Source of the DNA: CAVQBJ01 sp963710725 | GTDB lineage: Bacteria > Actinomycetota > Thermoleophilia > Solirubrobacterales > Solirubrobacteraceae | NCBI GenBank assembly: GCA_963710725.1 | Contig: CAVQBJ010000002.1 | Coordinates: 124,001-188,000, forward strand | Direction: 5' to 3' | DNA: 64,000 bases | Part shown: positions 52,194 to 61,910 of the stretch, one piece after another | How the letters are laid out: each line of letters opens with the position of its first letter | Numbering within the stretch: the first letter of the stretch is position 1 | Position numbers and translations under genes: made by a program | The notes under the pieces: generated by a model | The model's input: only the letters and a program-made list of their open reading frames with translations | Told to the model about the DNA's origin: nothing | Databases searched by the model: none

Positions 52194-53957
52194 TCAGGCG
52201 GCGCGCCGCCTGAGCACCCCGTCGGGCGCCAGCGCGGCCGGGCGGGTGCCGGCGAGCGGCCAGCCCGGTCCCGGGCGCGCGAGGAGGAAGCCCTGCAGGA
52301 GGTGCACGCCGAGGCCGGCGAGCGCCCCCAGCTCGCCCTCGGTCTCGATGCCCTCGGCGACGAGCAGCGCGCCGACGCGCTCGGCGTAGTCGACCATCGC
52401 CTTGACGAGCGCCGCGCGGTCGGGGTCGCACTCGATCCCGGTGATGAGCGAGCGGTCGAGCTTGAGGTAGTCGGGGTGCACGGCCGTGATCTGGCGCAGT
52501 CCGGCGTAGCCGGCACCCATGTCGTCGACGGCGAGCATCGTGCCGCGACGGCGCAGCACGGCGATCGCGGCCTCGAGTGACGGGTCGTCGTTGCGGACAA
52601 GCGTGTCCTCGGTGATCTCGACGACCAGGCGCGACAGATCGGCGGGCGTCTCGAGGATCGCGAGCGTTCGCGCATCGGGCAGCGTCGCGCCGGACAGGTT
52701 GACGCACAGCCGCGCGCCGGCGGGCAGGTCGGGCAGGAGCTGGATCGCCGCGGCCAGGCACGCCTGCTCGAGCGCGTCGCGCTCGCCGAACTCCTCGGCG
52801 AGCGAGAACCAGTGCAGCGGTTTCGAGGTCGAGCCGAGCCGGAAGCGGGCGAGCGCCTCGTAGGCGTGCACCTCTCCGGTGAGCAGATCGAAGATCGGCT
52901 GGGTCACCATCTCGATCGCCTCGCCGCCGATCAGCCGGGCGAGGATCGCCTGCGCGTCGTTCTCACCATCGCCGCTGAGCGACTCGCCGGTATAGGTGGC
53001 CACGCGCCGCGCCGAGCCGCGCTTGGCGACGCGCAGGGCGATGTCGCCGGCCCGCAGCAGGGCGTTCGCATCGCTCCCGTCTCGGGGCGCCCAGGCGATG
53101 CCGACCGAGCCGGCCGCGCTCGGCGCGTCGCCGCTGGCCTGGGCCAGGCGGGCCAGCAGCTCCGCGGCGAGCGCCTCGGGCTGCGAGCGCACCGTGAGCG
53201 CGAACTCGTCACCGCCGAGCCGCCCGATGAGGACGTGGTCGCCGCCGAGCTCGCGCATGTGTCCGACGGCGCTCGAGAGCAGGGCGTCGCCCGCCGCGTG
53301 GCCGTGGAGCTTGTTCACGAGGCCGAAGCGGTCGAGGTCGAGCACCACCAGGGCGAGCGGATGCTCCTCGTCGGCCCCGGCGAGCTCTCCCTGGAGTGCC
53401 GCGCGGAAGGCCGAGCGCGCCAGTGCGCCGGTCAGTCCGTCGTGGTCGGCCTCGTGGCGTGCGAGCGCGAGCAGATCGCCGAGCTCGCCCATCACGGCGC
53501 GTCCGCTGAGCAGCAGCGCGGCGGCGGCGACGCACAGCCCGACGTAGCTCGCGTCGACCGTCCCGGTCATCGCGATCGGCAGGACGAGCGCCACGATGAA
53601 GACGACGGCCGCCGGAATGTTCACGTGGGCTCGCACGAGCGCGCCGGTGATGACCGCGGCGAGCCAGAGCAGCGTGAGGACGGTCACCCTCTCGTTGCCG
53701 AACCCGTTCACCAGCACGCCCGCGAGCGCGGCCACGAACTCCTCGACGAGCCCGACGCGCACGCCGAGATCGCGCAGCTGGGTCAGCGCGCACAGAGCGA
53801 TCACGCCCATGCCGATCGCGGCGAGCGTGGGGTAGGGGTGCAGAGCCGGGTCGCGCGCGACGATCGCCAGCCCGGCGAGCGCGATCCCGGCGCGCGCGCC
53901 CGCGGCCACGGCTCGAGCCTTGAAACGTCGTGCTTGCGGGGGATCGGTGATCGTCAT
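52194..53957 (-). CDS. Membrane GGDEF-EAL protein (c-di-GMP synthesis/degradation)
   Basis: A 587-residue protein with about five N-terminal helices (residues 20-152), then a GGDEF domain with intact motif RLGGDEFAL (248-252). No RxxD inhibitory site lies five residues before it. An EAL domain follows with the residues of active phosphodiesterases: YEALARF, CVNLSG, VEITED, VDDMGAGYAGL, LKLDRSLI and AEGIETEGEL. Both activities are therefore plausible. The ATG at 53957 has no ribosome site but is the only start after the in-frame stop. It is convergent with the secDF operon and divergent from recJ. Confidence 0.92.
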   Translation of the reverse strand: MTITDPPQARRFKARAVAAGARAGIALAGLAIVARDPALHPYPTLAAIGMGVIALCALTQLRDLGVRVGLVEEFVAALAGVLVNGFGNERVTVLTLLWLAAVITGALVRAHVNIPAAVVFIVALVLPIAMTGTVDASYVGLCVAAAALLLSGRAVMGELGDLLALARHEADHDGLTGALARSAFRAALQGELAGADEEHPLALVVLDLDRFGLVNKLHGHAAGDALLSSAVGHMRELGGDHVLIGRLGGDEFALTVRSQPEALAAELLARLAQASGDAPSAAGSVGIAWAPRDGSDANALLRAGDIALRVAKRGSARRVATYTGESLSGDGENDAQAILARLIGGEAIEMVTQPIFDLLTGEVHAYEALARFRLGSTSKPLHWFSLAEEFGERDALEQACLAAAIQLLPDLPAGARLCVNLSGATLPDARTLAILETPADLSRLVVEITEDTLVRNDDPSLEAAIAVLRRRGTMLAVDDMGAGYAGLRQITAVHPDYLKLDRSLITGIECDPDRAALVKAMVDYAERVGALLVAEGIETEGELGALAGLGVHLLQGFLLARPGPGWPLAGTRPAALAPDGVLRRRAA

Positions 53958-54135
53958 CGTGGGCTCGCCGATCCGCGAGGTGGCCGCCGGCCGTCTCGAA
54001 CGCCCGAGCGCACATACGCTTCACAGCGACTCCCCTTTCGGCGCTTTGCGCCGGTATCTGTACTCCTGACGGCCCGGGACAGCCGGATATCTGGTCTCGG
54101 TGTCGCGCCGATGACGCGGGGTTCCGTCACCGCCG
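53958..54135. other. Divergent promoter region between GGDEF-EAL gene and recJ
   Basis: The 178-base gap contains a small hairpin GGCGC-TTT-GCGCC at 54040-54052. It also holds the paired words GGTATCTG and GATATCTGG about 30 bases apart, with no clear promoter. No c-di-GMP riboswitch core could be assembled around the hairpin. Confidence 0.4.
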
Positions 54136-56691
54136 GTGCCTAGTCTCCCGCAGGCCTTGACGAACCCCATCGTGCAGATCGCGCCGGCCCCGGTCGCCCA
54201 GACGCTCACGCTGCAACGCGACCTGGGCGTCAGCAGCGCGCTCGCGCAGGCGCTCGTGCGCCGCGGGCTCGCCGATCCGCAGCATGCGCGCGCGTTCCTG
54301 CGCGCCGACGAGACCCACGCCCCGAGCGCCTTCGCGGGGATCGAGCTCGCCGTCGACGCCGTCGCGCGGCACGTCCGCGCCGGCGGGCGGATCACGGTGC
54401 ACGGCGACTACGACGTCGACGGCGTGTGCTCGACGGCGGTGCTCGTGCGCGCCCTGCGCCGGCTTCGCGCCGGGCCCCACCCGGAAGCGGGTCCGGTCGA
54501 CTGGTATCTGCCCGATCGGGCGACCGACGGCTACGGGCTCAACGCGCGGACGATCGAACGGCTCGCCGCGCGCGGAACCCGCCTGCTCATCACCGTGGAC
54601 TGCGCGATCGGCGCCGCAACCGAGGTGGCGCAGGCGCGCGCGGCGGGCATCGACGTCGTCGTCACCGATCACCACGCGCCGCCGGCCAGCGGCGTACTGC
54701 CCGACGCGCCGATCGTGCACCCGGTGGTGTGCGGCTACCCGTGCGCCGACCTGTGCGCGACCGCCGTCGCCTACCAGTTCGCGCGCGCGCTGCACGAGGC
54801 GCTCGGCGGGGGAGAGGAGGAGCTGCGTGAGGATCTCGACCTGGTGGCCCTCGCGACGATCGCCGACGTCGTGCCGCTCCTCGGGGAGAACCGCACGTTC
54901 GTGCGGCGCGGGCTCCGCGCGCTGGCCACGACCGCCAAGCCGGGCCTGCGTGCGCTGATGGCCGTCGCGCGGGTCGACCCGGCGCGGGTGGACGAGCGCG
55001 CCGTCGCCTTCGCGCTGTGTCCGCGTCTGAACGCCGCCGGCCGGCTGCACCGCGCCGATGCCGCGCTCGAGCTCGTGCTCACCGAGGACGAGGCGCGGGC
55101 CTCGTCGGTGGCCGATGAGCTCGATCGGGCCAACCACGAAAGGCGCCATACCGAGACGCGCATCCTCTTCGAGGCCGAGGCGCAGGTGGCCGAGCGCGGT
55201 GAGCGCTCCGCCTACGTGCTCGCGGGCGAGGGGTGGCATCCCGGCGTCATCGGGATCGTGGCCTCGCGCCTCGTCGAGCGCCATCACCGGCCGGTCGTCT
55301 GCATCGCCCTCAGCGGCGAGGAGGGCCGCGGCTCGGGGCGCAGCATCGATGGCTTCGACCTGCTTGGCGGGCTGTCGGCGTGCGCCGAGCACCTGCGTCG
55401 CCACGGCGGGCACCGTGCCGCTGCCGGCCTCGAGGTCGACCGCTCGCGCCTCGACGCCTTCGAGGCCGCGTTCTGCGCTCACGCCGACGCGGTGCTCGGC
55501 GCGGCCGACCTCACCCCGGTCGTCGTCGCCGATGCCGTCGTCTCCGGAGACGAGCTCGACCTGTCGCTCGCCGAGGAGCTGCGGACGCTCGGCCCGTTCG
55601 GGCGCGGCAACCCGCCGGTCTCGCTGCTCGTGCCGGCGGCGACGGTGCAGGACGTCCGCCCGATGGGGGAGGGGCGCCACGCGCGCTTCACGGTGCGCGC
55701 GGGCGGCGCCCGCTCTCAGGCTGTCGCCTTCGGCAGCGGCGGCCGCCTCGCGGTCGGTGAGGACGAGCCCGCGGACGCCGTCTTCTCGCTCGAGGTGAAC
55801 GAGTTTCGCGGCGCGGTCGAGCCGCGGCTCGTGCTGCGTGACCTGCAGCCCTGCGCCGCGGCGCCGATCGATGTCGTCGGGGCCGAGCTCGAATACCTGT
55901 CGGAGGCGTGGCGCGAGCTGGCGGCCGGCCCGCCCGGCGACGGTCCCGAGCCGCTCGCCGGCGAGCGCATCGCGTGCGACCGGCGCGGCCACGGGGTGGC
56001 CGGCACCCTGGCCGCGCTCGTCGCAAGCGGCGAGCCGGTGCTCGTCGTGGGCGCCGACGCCGAGCGCCGGCACGCGCACCTGCGCGAGCGGCTCGGCGGG
56101 TTCGCGCTGTGCGACTACCGCGCTCTCGAGCGCGAGCCGGCGCTCGCGCGACGCTTCGCCCACGTCGCGCTGCTCGACCCGCCGGCGTGGCGGCACGCCG
56201 AGCGGGTGGCGCGGGCCGGCGAGCCCGATCAGCACGTGCATCTGTGTTGGGGCGCCGCCGAGCTCGCCTATGCGCGGCGCATGCTGTCGCGCGACTACGA
56301 CCTGCGGCCGGCGCTCGCCGACTGCTACCGGGCGCTGCGCGCGGCCGGAGACGTCGAGGGCGACGAGCTCGAGCGGCTGCTCCGGGCCGCGGACCAGCCG
56401 GGTGCGGGCGGGTCCCGACTAGGCGATCCCCCGCCCCGTCCCGCGGCGCTCGCGGGGCGCGTGCTGCGCGTGCTGCGCGAGCTTGCGCTGGTGACCGTCG
56501 ATTCCGAGCGCCCTCGGGTGCGCGTGACCTCGGCCGATCGGACCGAGCTCGAGCGCTCCGTGACGTACGTGGCGGCGCAGCGGCTGCTCGCCGAGGGTCG
56601 GGCGCTCCTCGACGAGCCCGCGCCGATCGCACGCCCCGCCGCGTGGGGCTCCGCCACGGCCCGCCGGTCGGCGTCACGTCCGGCGGCGTGA
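54136..56691 (+). CDS. recJ: Single-stranded-DNA-specific exonuclease RecJ
   Basis: An 851-residue DHH-family nuclease degrading ssDNA 5'-3' in repair and recombination. Motifs in order: VHGDYDVDGVCSTA, TVDCAIGA, VTDHHAPP (DHH), CPRLNAAGRL, then DHHA1 GEGWHPGVIGIVASRL, GSGRSIDG and GGHRAAAGLE, followed by an OB-fold region. The last ~270 residues form a C-terminal extension seen in long RecJ proteins (RGHGVAGTLAALVASGEPVL onward). The GTG at 54136 is assumed; a TTG at 54157 is an alternative. It is followed by rel after 112 bases. Confidence 0.93.
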   Translation: MPSLPQALTNPIVQIAPAPVAQTLTLQRDLGVSSALAQALVRRGLADPQHARAFLRADETHAPSAFAGIELAVDAVARHVRAGGRITVHGDYDVDGVCSTAVLVRALRRLRAGPHPEAGPVDWYLPDRATDGYGLNARTIERLAARGTRLLITVDCAIGAATEVAQARAAGIDVVVTDHHAPPASGVLPDAPIVHPVVCGYPCADLCATAVAYQFARALHEALGGGEEELREDLDLVALATIADVVPLLGENRTFVRRGLRALATTAKPGLRALMAVARVDPARVDERAVAFALCPRLNAAGRLHRADAALELVLTEDEARASSVADELDRANHERRHTETRILFEAEAQVAERGERSAYVLAGEGWHPGVIGIVASRLVERHHRPVVCIALSGEEGRGSGRSIDGFDLLGGLSACAEHLRRHGGHRAAAGLEVDRSRLDAFEAAFCAHADAVLGAADLTPVVVADAVVSGDELDLSLAEELRTLGPFGRGNPPVSLLVPAATVQDVRPMGEGRHARFTVRAGGARSQAVAFGSGGRLAVGEDEPADAVFSLEVNEFRGAVEPRLVLRDLQPCAAAPIDVVGAELEYLSEAWRELAAGPPGDGPEPLAGERIACDRRGHGVAGTLAALVASGEPVLVVGADAERRHAHLRERLGGFALCDYRALEREPALARRFAHVALLDPPAWRHAERVARAGEPDQHVHLCWGAAELAYARRMLSRDYDLRPALADCYRALRAAGDVEGDELERLLRAADQPGAGGSRLGDPPPRPAALAGRVLRVLRELALVTVDSERPRVRVTSADRTELERSVTYVAAQRLLAEGRALLDEPAPIARPAAWGSATARRSASRPAA

Positions 56692-56803
56692 GCGCCCCGC
56701 GCCGCCGGACCCAGAGGAACGTCGAGTGGCCGGGCGGCCGTCACAGCGCTCGCCCGACGAATGTGCGCTTCAGCTCCGCGGGATCCTGCCTTACGCTGTA
56801 ACC

Positions 56804-59215
56804 ATGGCGCTCTCCGGGGAAGCCGACAAGAGACCACCGCGCCCGCCCGACGGGCTGCCGGCCGGCGTGCCGGTGGCGAGTGCTCCCGGGCGCAGCGACG
56901 CGGCCACCGCGGCGCGTCGCACGCCGGTCGACGCGGTGGTGACGCTGACGCCGCGCCCGTCGATGCGCGCCGAGCTGAACGAGTTCGAGCGACGGCTGCT
57001 CACCGATCTGTTCGCGATCGTCTCCGAGCACGCCGCCGATGCCGCAATCGAGATCGACCGTGAGCGCGTCGAGGACGCGTTCGTGTTCGCGTGCGAGCAC
57101 CACGCGGACCAGCGTCGCAAGTCCGGCGAGGACTTCATCACGCACCCGGTCGGAGTGGCGCGGATCTGCGCCGGGATGCGCCTCGACACCGAGACGCTGT
57201 GCGCCGCCCTGCTCCACGACACCGTCGAGGACACCAGCGCCTCGCTGGCGGAGGTCCACGACCGCTTCGGCGAGGAGATCGCCACGATCGTCGACGGCGT
57301 CACGAAGCTGACCGGGATCACCTTCCAGTCGCGCGACGAGGCGCAGGCCGAGAACTACCGCAAGATGATGGTCGCGATGGCCACCGACGTGCGGGTCATC
57401 CTCATCAAGCTCGCCGATCGCCTGCACAACATGCGCACGATCGACGCGATGCCCAAGCAGAAGCAGATCGACAAGGCGAAGGAGACCCTGGAGATCTACG
57501 CGCCGATCGCCCATCGGCTCGGGATCCACGCGATCAAGTGGGAGCTCGAGGACCTCGCCTTCGCGACGTTGCATCCACGCAAGTACCAGGAGATCAAGGG
57601 GCTGGTCAGCCAGCAGCGCGATGACCGCGAGCGCTACGTGTCCGAGGCCGGTGAGTACCTCACGCGTGAGCTGGAGGCGCTCGGCATCGAGGCGCAGATC
57701 GCCGGCCGGGCGAAGCACTTCTACTCGATCTACTCGAAGATGACCAAGAAGGGCCGCGAGTTCAACGAGATCTACGACCTCACCGCGATGCGCGTCGTCG
57801 TGGACTCGGTGAAGGACTGCTACGGCGCCGTCGGCGTCATTCACTCGCTGTGGAAGCCGCTGCCGGGCCGCTTCAAGGACTTCATCGCGATGCCCAAGTT
57901 CAACATGTACCAGTCGCTGCACACGACGGTGATCGGGCCCGAGGGTCGCCCGCTGGAGATCCAGATCCGCACCCACGAGATGCACGAGATGGCCGAGTTC
58001 GGCGTCGCCGCGCACTGGATGTACAAGGACGGCCGCCGTCCCGGGGTGAGCCGCGGCCGCGGGGGCGACGACGAGACGAAGCTGAAGTGGCTGCGCTCGA
58101 TGGTCGACTGGCAGAAGGATCTGTCCGATCCGCACGAGTTCATGGACACGCTGCGCAACGACCTCTTCGAGGACGAGGTGTACGTGTTCACGCCGAAGGG
58201 GGAGGTCAAGTCGCTCGCCGGTGGCGCGACGCCGCTCGACTTCGCCTACGAGGTGCACACCGAGATCGGCCACCGCTGCGTCGGCGCGCGCGTGAACGGC
58301 AAGATCGTCCCGCTGCACTACGAGCTCACCTCCGGCGACATCGTCGAGATCCTCACCGCCAAGCGTGAACGGGGCCCGTCACGCGACTGGCTCGCCGTCG
58401 TCAAGACGACGCGCGCCCGCAACAAGATCAAGGCGTGGTTCAAGGCCGAGTCGCGCCAGGACACCGAGCACAGCGGTCGCGAGCTGCTGCAGGAGCACCT
58501 CAAGAAGGCCGGGCTGCCGGCCCAGAAGATCACCGGCTCGGCGCTCCTCGCCGACGTCATCCGCGAGATGGGCTTCCGCAAGGCCGACGACTTCTACATC
58601 GCGCTCGGCGGGGCGAAGGTGTCGGCGAAGGTCGTCGTCAACAAGGTCATGCAGCGCCTCAAGCAGGGCGAGGCGGCGGACAGCGAGCAGACCGCCGCTG
58701 CCGACCTGCTGCACGTCGGGCGCACCCGCCGCCAGCCGACGACCTCCTCCGGCCAGTACGGGATCCGGGTCGAGGGCGTCGACGACGTCATGCTGCGCCT
58801 GGCCAAGTGCTGCCGGCCGGTGCCCGGCGACCCGATTGTCGGCTACATCTCGCTCGGACGCGGCATCACCATCCACCGCGAGGACTGCTCGAACGCGCGA
58901 CTGTTGCGCAAGGATCCCGAGCGCTTCACGCCGGTCTCCTGGGACGGTGACAACGCGACCTCGTTCCGCGTCGAGCTGCAGGTCGACGCCTATGATCGCC
59001 ACCGGCTCCTCGAGGACCTGTCGCGGACGTTCGCCGAGTCGGGGATGAACATCATCGAGGCGCGCTGCCTGTCCGAGCCGCCGATGGTGAAGAACCGCTT
59101 CGTCGTCGAGGTCGCCGACACGCACACGCTGAAGACGGCGATCACCCGGTTGCGCGGGATCGAGTCGGTGTTCGACGCCTACCGCGTGACGCCGGGCGCC
59201 GGCGGCGCCGGCTAG
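56804..59215 (+). CDS. rel: Bifunctional (p)ppGpp synthetase/hydrolase Rel
   Basis: An 803-residue stringent-response enzyme. The hydrolase HD domain is intact (HHADQRRKSGEDFITHP, AALLHDTVEDT, LIKLADRLHNMRT). The synthetase domain has RAKHFYSIYSKMTKKG, YDLTAMRVVV and RFKDFIAMPKFNMYQSLHTT. The regulatory half contains a TGS domain (VYVFTPKGEVKSLAGGATPLDFAY), a conserved Cys-containing region (LAKCCRPVPGD) and a C-terminal ACT domain (ELQVDAYDRHRLLEDLSRTF). The ATG at 56804 gives a ~50-residue variable leader. It is convergent with the lipid kinase gene, one base apart. Confidence 0.97.
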   Translation: MALSGEADKRPPRPPDGLPAGVPVASAPGRSDAATAARRTPVDAVVTLTPRPSMRAELNEFERRLLTDLFAIVSEHAADAAIEIDRERVEDAFVFACEHHADQRRKSGEDFITHPVGVARICAGMRLDTETLCAALLHDTVEDTSASLAEVHDRFGEEIATIVDGVTKLTGITFQSRDEAQAENYRKMMVAMATDVRVILIKLADRLHNMRTIDAMPKQKQIDKAKETLEIYAPIAHRLGIHAIKWELEDLAFATLHPRKYQEIKGLVSQQRDDRERYVSEAGEYLTRELEALGIEAQIAGRAKHFYSIYSKMTKKGREFNEIYDLTAMRVVVDSVKDCYGAVGVIHSLWKPLPGRFKDFIAMPKFNMYQSLHTTVIGPEGRPLEIQIRTHEMHEMAEFGVAAHWMYKDGRRPGVSRGRGGDDETKLKWLRSMVDWQKDLSDPHEFMDTLRNDLFEDEVYVFTPKGEVKSLAGGATPLDFAYEVHTEIGHRCVGARVNGKIVPLHYELTSGDIVEILTAKRERGPSRDWLAVVKTTRARNKIKAWFKAESRQDTEHSGRELLQEHLKKAGLPAQKITGSALLADVIREMGFRKADDFYIALGGAKVSAKVVVNKVMQRLKQGEAADSEQTAAADLLHVGRTRRQPTTSSGQYGIRVEGVDDVMLRLAKCCRPVPGDPIVGYISLGRGITIHREDCSNARLLRKDPERFTPVSWDGDNATSFRVELQVDAYDRHRLLEDLSRTFAESGMNIIEARCLSEPPMVKNRFVVEVADTHTLKTAITRLRGIESVFDAYRVTPGAGGAG

Positions 59216-59216
59216 G

Positions 59217-60269
59217 TCAGGCGACGACGAGCAGGCGCTGCGGCTCGATTCCGTAGCGCGCCTCGTGGACCTCACCGAGGAAGTCTCCGTCGACCTGCAG
59301 CGGCAACTTGCGCTCGTCGGCGCTGCGCACGACGATCTCGGTCGCGCCGGCGAAGCAGGTCACGCGCCGGTGGCGCGCGACCCGAGCGCGCCTCGACAGC
59401 GCGCGCCAGGTGAACGTTGGCATGTCGATCGGGCTCGCGCGCCGCAGCACCGCCCCGGCGAGCGTGCCGGATCGCAGGTCGACGCCCTCGGCGATCTCGA
59501 TCGGGCGGTCGCGGAAATAGGTGAACGGCGACGCGTTCTGGACAACGGCGGTGACGCCCGTGTACGACTCGTCGCCCGCGGTCACGACCATCGCGGGCGG
59601 ACGGAACAGGTAGTCCCGATGGAAGCTCGCGATCCCGGCCCACGCGAAGTACCACGGGCCGAAGCGGGCCTTCAGGCGCGGGTTGCGATCGACGCGGCGC
59701 GTCACGCTCGCGTCCAGACCCAGCCCTGAGGAGAATGTGAAGACGCGCCCGTTCACGATGCCGACGTCGACTCGCCGCGGGCGCCAGTCGTCGGCGAGGG
59801 CGAGCACGTGCTCGGTCGCGTCGACCGGGTCGGCGGGGATCCCGATGATCTTGTGGAAGACGTTCGCGGAGCCGCCGGGCAGGCAGGTGAGCGCCGTGGC
59901 GGAGCCGACGAGGCCGTTGGCCGCCTCGTTGACGGTCCCGTCGCCGCCGAAGGCGACAACGACGTCGTAGCTCTCGCGCGCCGCCTCGCGGGCGAGCTCG
60001 GTCGCGTGGCCCCGCCCTTCGGTGTCGATCGCCTCGACGTCATAGCGGCCCTGCAGCGCGTACACGACGAGGTGGCGCAATCGATCCGAGACGCTCGTCG
60101 CGTATGGATTCACGATCACCAGCATGCGCTTGCGCTCGGTCTCGAGCGCGAGCCGATCTCGGCTCTGCTCAGCATCGAACGGGCGCTCGAAGCGCGGCGC
60201 GTGACGCGCGTCGCCGTCCCGCAGGGCATCGGTCGTGCCGTTCCCGGTCACGACCTCGGAATCGCTCAC
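59217..60269 (-). CDS. Diacylglycerol kinase-family lipid kinase
   Basis: A 350-residue cytoplasmic/peripheral kinase of the DagK/LCB5 family. The nucleotide motif VVAFGGDGTVNEAANGL, CLPGGSANVFHKIIGIP and the later VFTFSSGLGLDASVTRRVD are typical. It phosphorylates a diacylglycerol-type or related lipid. The first ~48 residues are a polar extension before the VNPYAT strand. The GTG at 60269 is the assigned start; a later start near MLVIVNPYAT is possible. It is divergent from the riboswitch-controlled gene. Confidence 0.88.
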   Translation of the reverse strand: MSDSEVVTGNGTTDALRDGDARHAPRFERPFDAEQSRDRLALETERKRMLVIVNPYATSVSDRLRHLVVYALQGRYDVEAIDTEGRGHATELAREAARESYDVVVAFGGDGTVNEAANGLVGSATALTCLPGGSANVFHKIIGIPADPVDATEHVLALADDWRPRRVDVGIVNGRVFTFSSGLGLDASVTRRVDRNPRLKARFGPWYFAWAGIASFHRDYLFRPPAMVVTAGDESYTGVTAVVQNASPFTYFRDRPIEIAEGVDLRSGTLAGAVLRRASPIDMPTFTWRALSRRARVARHRRVTCFAGATEIVVRSADERKLPLQVDGDFLGEVHEARYGIEPQRLLVVA

Positions 60270-60446
60270 CGATGGGGCTACACCGGCGACCGAGAGTCGT
60301 TACCTCCGCGGCGATGCTCGACGAACGGCCGATGCCCGGTTGCGTGATCGCCTCGCGTGGCCGATCATCTCGACCGTCGGGCTCGCCCGATCGCCGATGG
60401 GCAGCTGGCGGCAGCGGGCCGATTAGATGTCCGGGCCGGCGGTTTG

Positions 60447-60452
60447 TATACT
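60447..60452 (+). promoter_or_regulatory. -10 box (TATACT) of the riboswitch transcript
   Basis: TATACT matches the standard TATAAT element in a stretch that is otherwise highly GC-rich, about 19 bases before the first paired base of the aptamer. TTAGAT at 60423-60428 is an 18-base spacer upstream and a weak -35. Transcription would start near 60459, so the SAM aptamer is at the very 5' end of the mRNA. Confidence 0.55.
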
Positions 60453-60470
60453 GCGGCGCACATAGCTGGA

Positions 60471-60578
60471 CGCATCGAGAGGGGTGGAGGGACTGGCCCG
60501 TTGAAACCCCGGCAACCTCCCGCGAAAGCGGGGATGGTGCCAATTCCATCAGGCTCCAACAAAGGCCTGGGAGATGTG
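60471..60578 (+). ncRNA. SAM-I (S-box) riboswitch aptamer
   Basis: The conserved core is nearly letter-perfect: GGTGGAGGGACTGGCCCG, TTGAAACCCCGGCAACC and GGTGCCAATTCC. Helix P1 pairs 60471-60476 with 60573-60578, P3 is the hairpin around CCCGC-GAAA-GCGGG, and P4 closes with CAGGC/GCCTG. CTCCAAC in the P4 loop (60554-60560) can pair perfectly with GTTGGAG just after P1 (60579-60585), giving an alternative fold that would open P1. No T-rich terminator follows, and the ribosome site GGAGG (60616-60620) is close, so translational control is the likelier mode. SAM binding normally switches the downstream gene off. Confidence 0.96.
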
Positions 60579-60629
60579 GTTGGAGTCTTTCACCGGGACC
60601 TTCGCCACAGCCCAGCGGAGGTTTCAGAC

Positions 60630-61907
60630 ATGACGGCAGAAGGACTCAAGTGCAGGGAATGCGGGGCTGAGTACCCGCTCGAAGCGTTGTACGTGTGCGA
60701 GCGGTGCTTCGGTCCGCTCGAGGTCGCCTACGACCATGGTGCGCCGCGAGACGTGGCCGAGTGGCGGCGGCGCATCCAGAGTGGCCCGCAGAACATCTGG
60801 CGCTACTCGGACTTCCTCCCGCTCGCCGGGGGCCCGCCGGGGCCGTCGGCCCGCCGGACGTCGCGGGTGGGACTGCCGGCCGGCTGCACGCCGCTCGTGC
60901 GGGCCGACCGCCTGGCGGCCGAGCTCGGCCTCGGCGAGGTCTGGGTCAAGAACGACGCCGCGAACCCGACGCACTCGTTCAAGGATCGCGTCGTGTCGGT
61001 GGCCACGGCGCGCGCACGCGAGCTCGGCTTCGAGGTCATCGCCTGCGCCTCGACCGGGAACCTCGCGAACTCCGTCGCCGCCCATGGCGCGGCCCTTGGC
61101 ATGGAGTCCTATGTCTTCATCCCCTCCGACCTGGAGGAGCAGAAGGTCCTCGCGACCGGCATCTACGGCACCAAGCTCGTCGCCGTGCGCGGCAACTACG
61201 ACGACGTCAACCGCCTGTGCACCGAGCTGTCGGCCGAGCGCGATTGGGCGTTCGTGAACGTCAACCTGCGCCCGTACTACGCGGAGGGCTCAAAGACGAT
61301 CGCCTTCGAGATCGCCGAGCAGCTCGGCTGGCGCATCCCGGACCGGGTCGTCGCGCCGATCGCCTCGGGGTCGCTGTTCACGAAGATCGGCAAGGGCTTC
61401 GACGAGTGGCGTCAGGTCGGCCTGCTCGACGGCGACCTGCCGGCGATGCACGGCGCCCAGGCCACGGGCTGCTCACCGGTGGCGACCGCGTTCGCCGAGG
61501 GGCACGACGTGTGCCGCCCGGTCAAGCCCGACACGATCGCCAAGTCGCTGGCCATCGGTAACCCGGCGGACGGGCCGTACGCGATCGAGCTCGCCCGCCG
61601 CACCGGCGGCGGCGTCGACGCGGTCACCGACGATGAGATCCGCGAGGGCATCTCGCTGCTCGCGCGCACGACCGGCATCTTCACCGAGACGGCCGGTGGC
61701 GTGACGACGGCCACGCTCGCCAAGCTCGCCGCCCGCGGCGACATCTCCGCGCAGGACAGCGTCGTGCTCGTCATCACCGGCGACGGGCTGAAGACGCTCG
61801 ACGCCGTGCGCGGCAGCTTCACCGCATACGAGATCGACCCGTCGCTCGCCGATTTCGAGGCGAACGTCGACGAGGCGCCGGTTCGCGCTCACGCCTCGGT
61901 GCGCTGA
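60630..61907 (+). CDS. thrC: Threonine synthase-like PLP enzyme with N-terminal zinc ribbon
   Basis: A 425-residue fold-type II PLP enzyme. Residues 8-26 carry a zinc ribbon (C8, C11, C23, C26), as in archaeal-type threonine synthases. The PLP Lys is K118 in NPTHSFKDR, the phosphate loop is CASTGNLANS, and the late glycine motif is VITGDGLKT. The family substrate is O-phosphohomoserine, giving threonine. However, the gene sits under a SAM-I riboswitch and three bases before a CysO-like sulfur carrier. It may instead, or also, use O-phosphohomoserine (or O-phosphoserine) with a protein thiocarboxylate to make homocysteine or cysteine. The ATG at 60630 has GGAGG nine bases upstream. Confidence 0.85.
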   Translation: MTAEGLKCRECGAEYPLEALYVCERCFGPLEVAYDHGAPRDVAEWRRRIQSGPQNIWRYSDFLPLAGGPPGPSARRTSRVGLPAGCTPLVRADRLAAELGLGEVWVKNDAANPTHSFKDRVVSVATARARELGFEVIACASTGNLANSVAAHGAALGMESYVFIPSDLEEQKVLATGIYGTKLVAVRGNYDDVNRLCTELSAERDWAFVNVNLRPYYAEGSKTIAFEIAEQLGWRIPDRVVAPIASGSLFTKIGKGFDEWRQVGLLDGDLPAMHGAQATGCSPVATAFAEGHDVCRPVKPDTIAKSLAIGNPADGPYAIELARRTGGGVDAVTDDEIREGISLLARTTGIFTETAGGVTTATLAKLAARGDISAQDSVVLVITGDGLKTLDAVRGSFTAYEIDPSLADFEANVDEAPVRAHASVR

Positions 61908-61910
61908 TCG

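Noticed and set aside
54040..54052. CGCAAAGC on the reverse strand before the GGDEF-EAL gene, reminiscent of the GEMM c-di-GMP riboswitch
   Set aside because: Only this short word fits. The GGGCAAACC element, the tetraloop helix and the 3' GGTAGC part are missing, and the word is explained by a simple hairpin.
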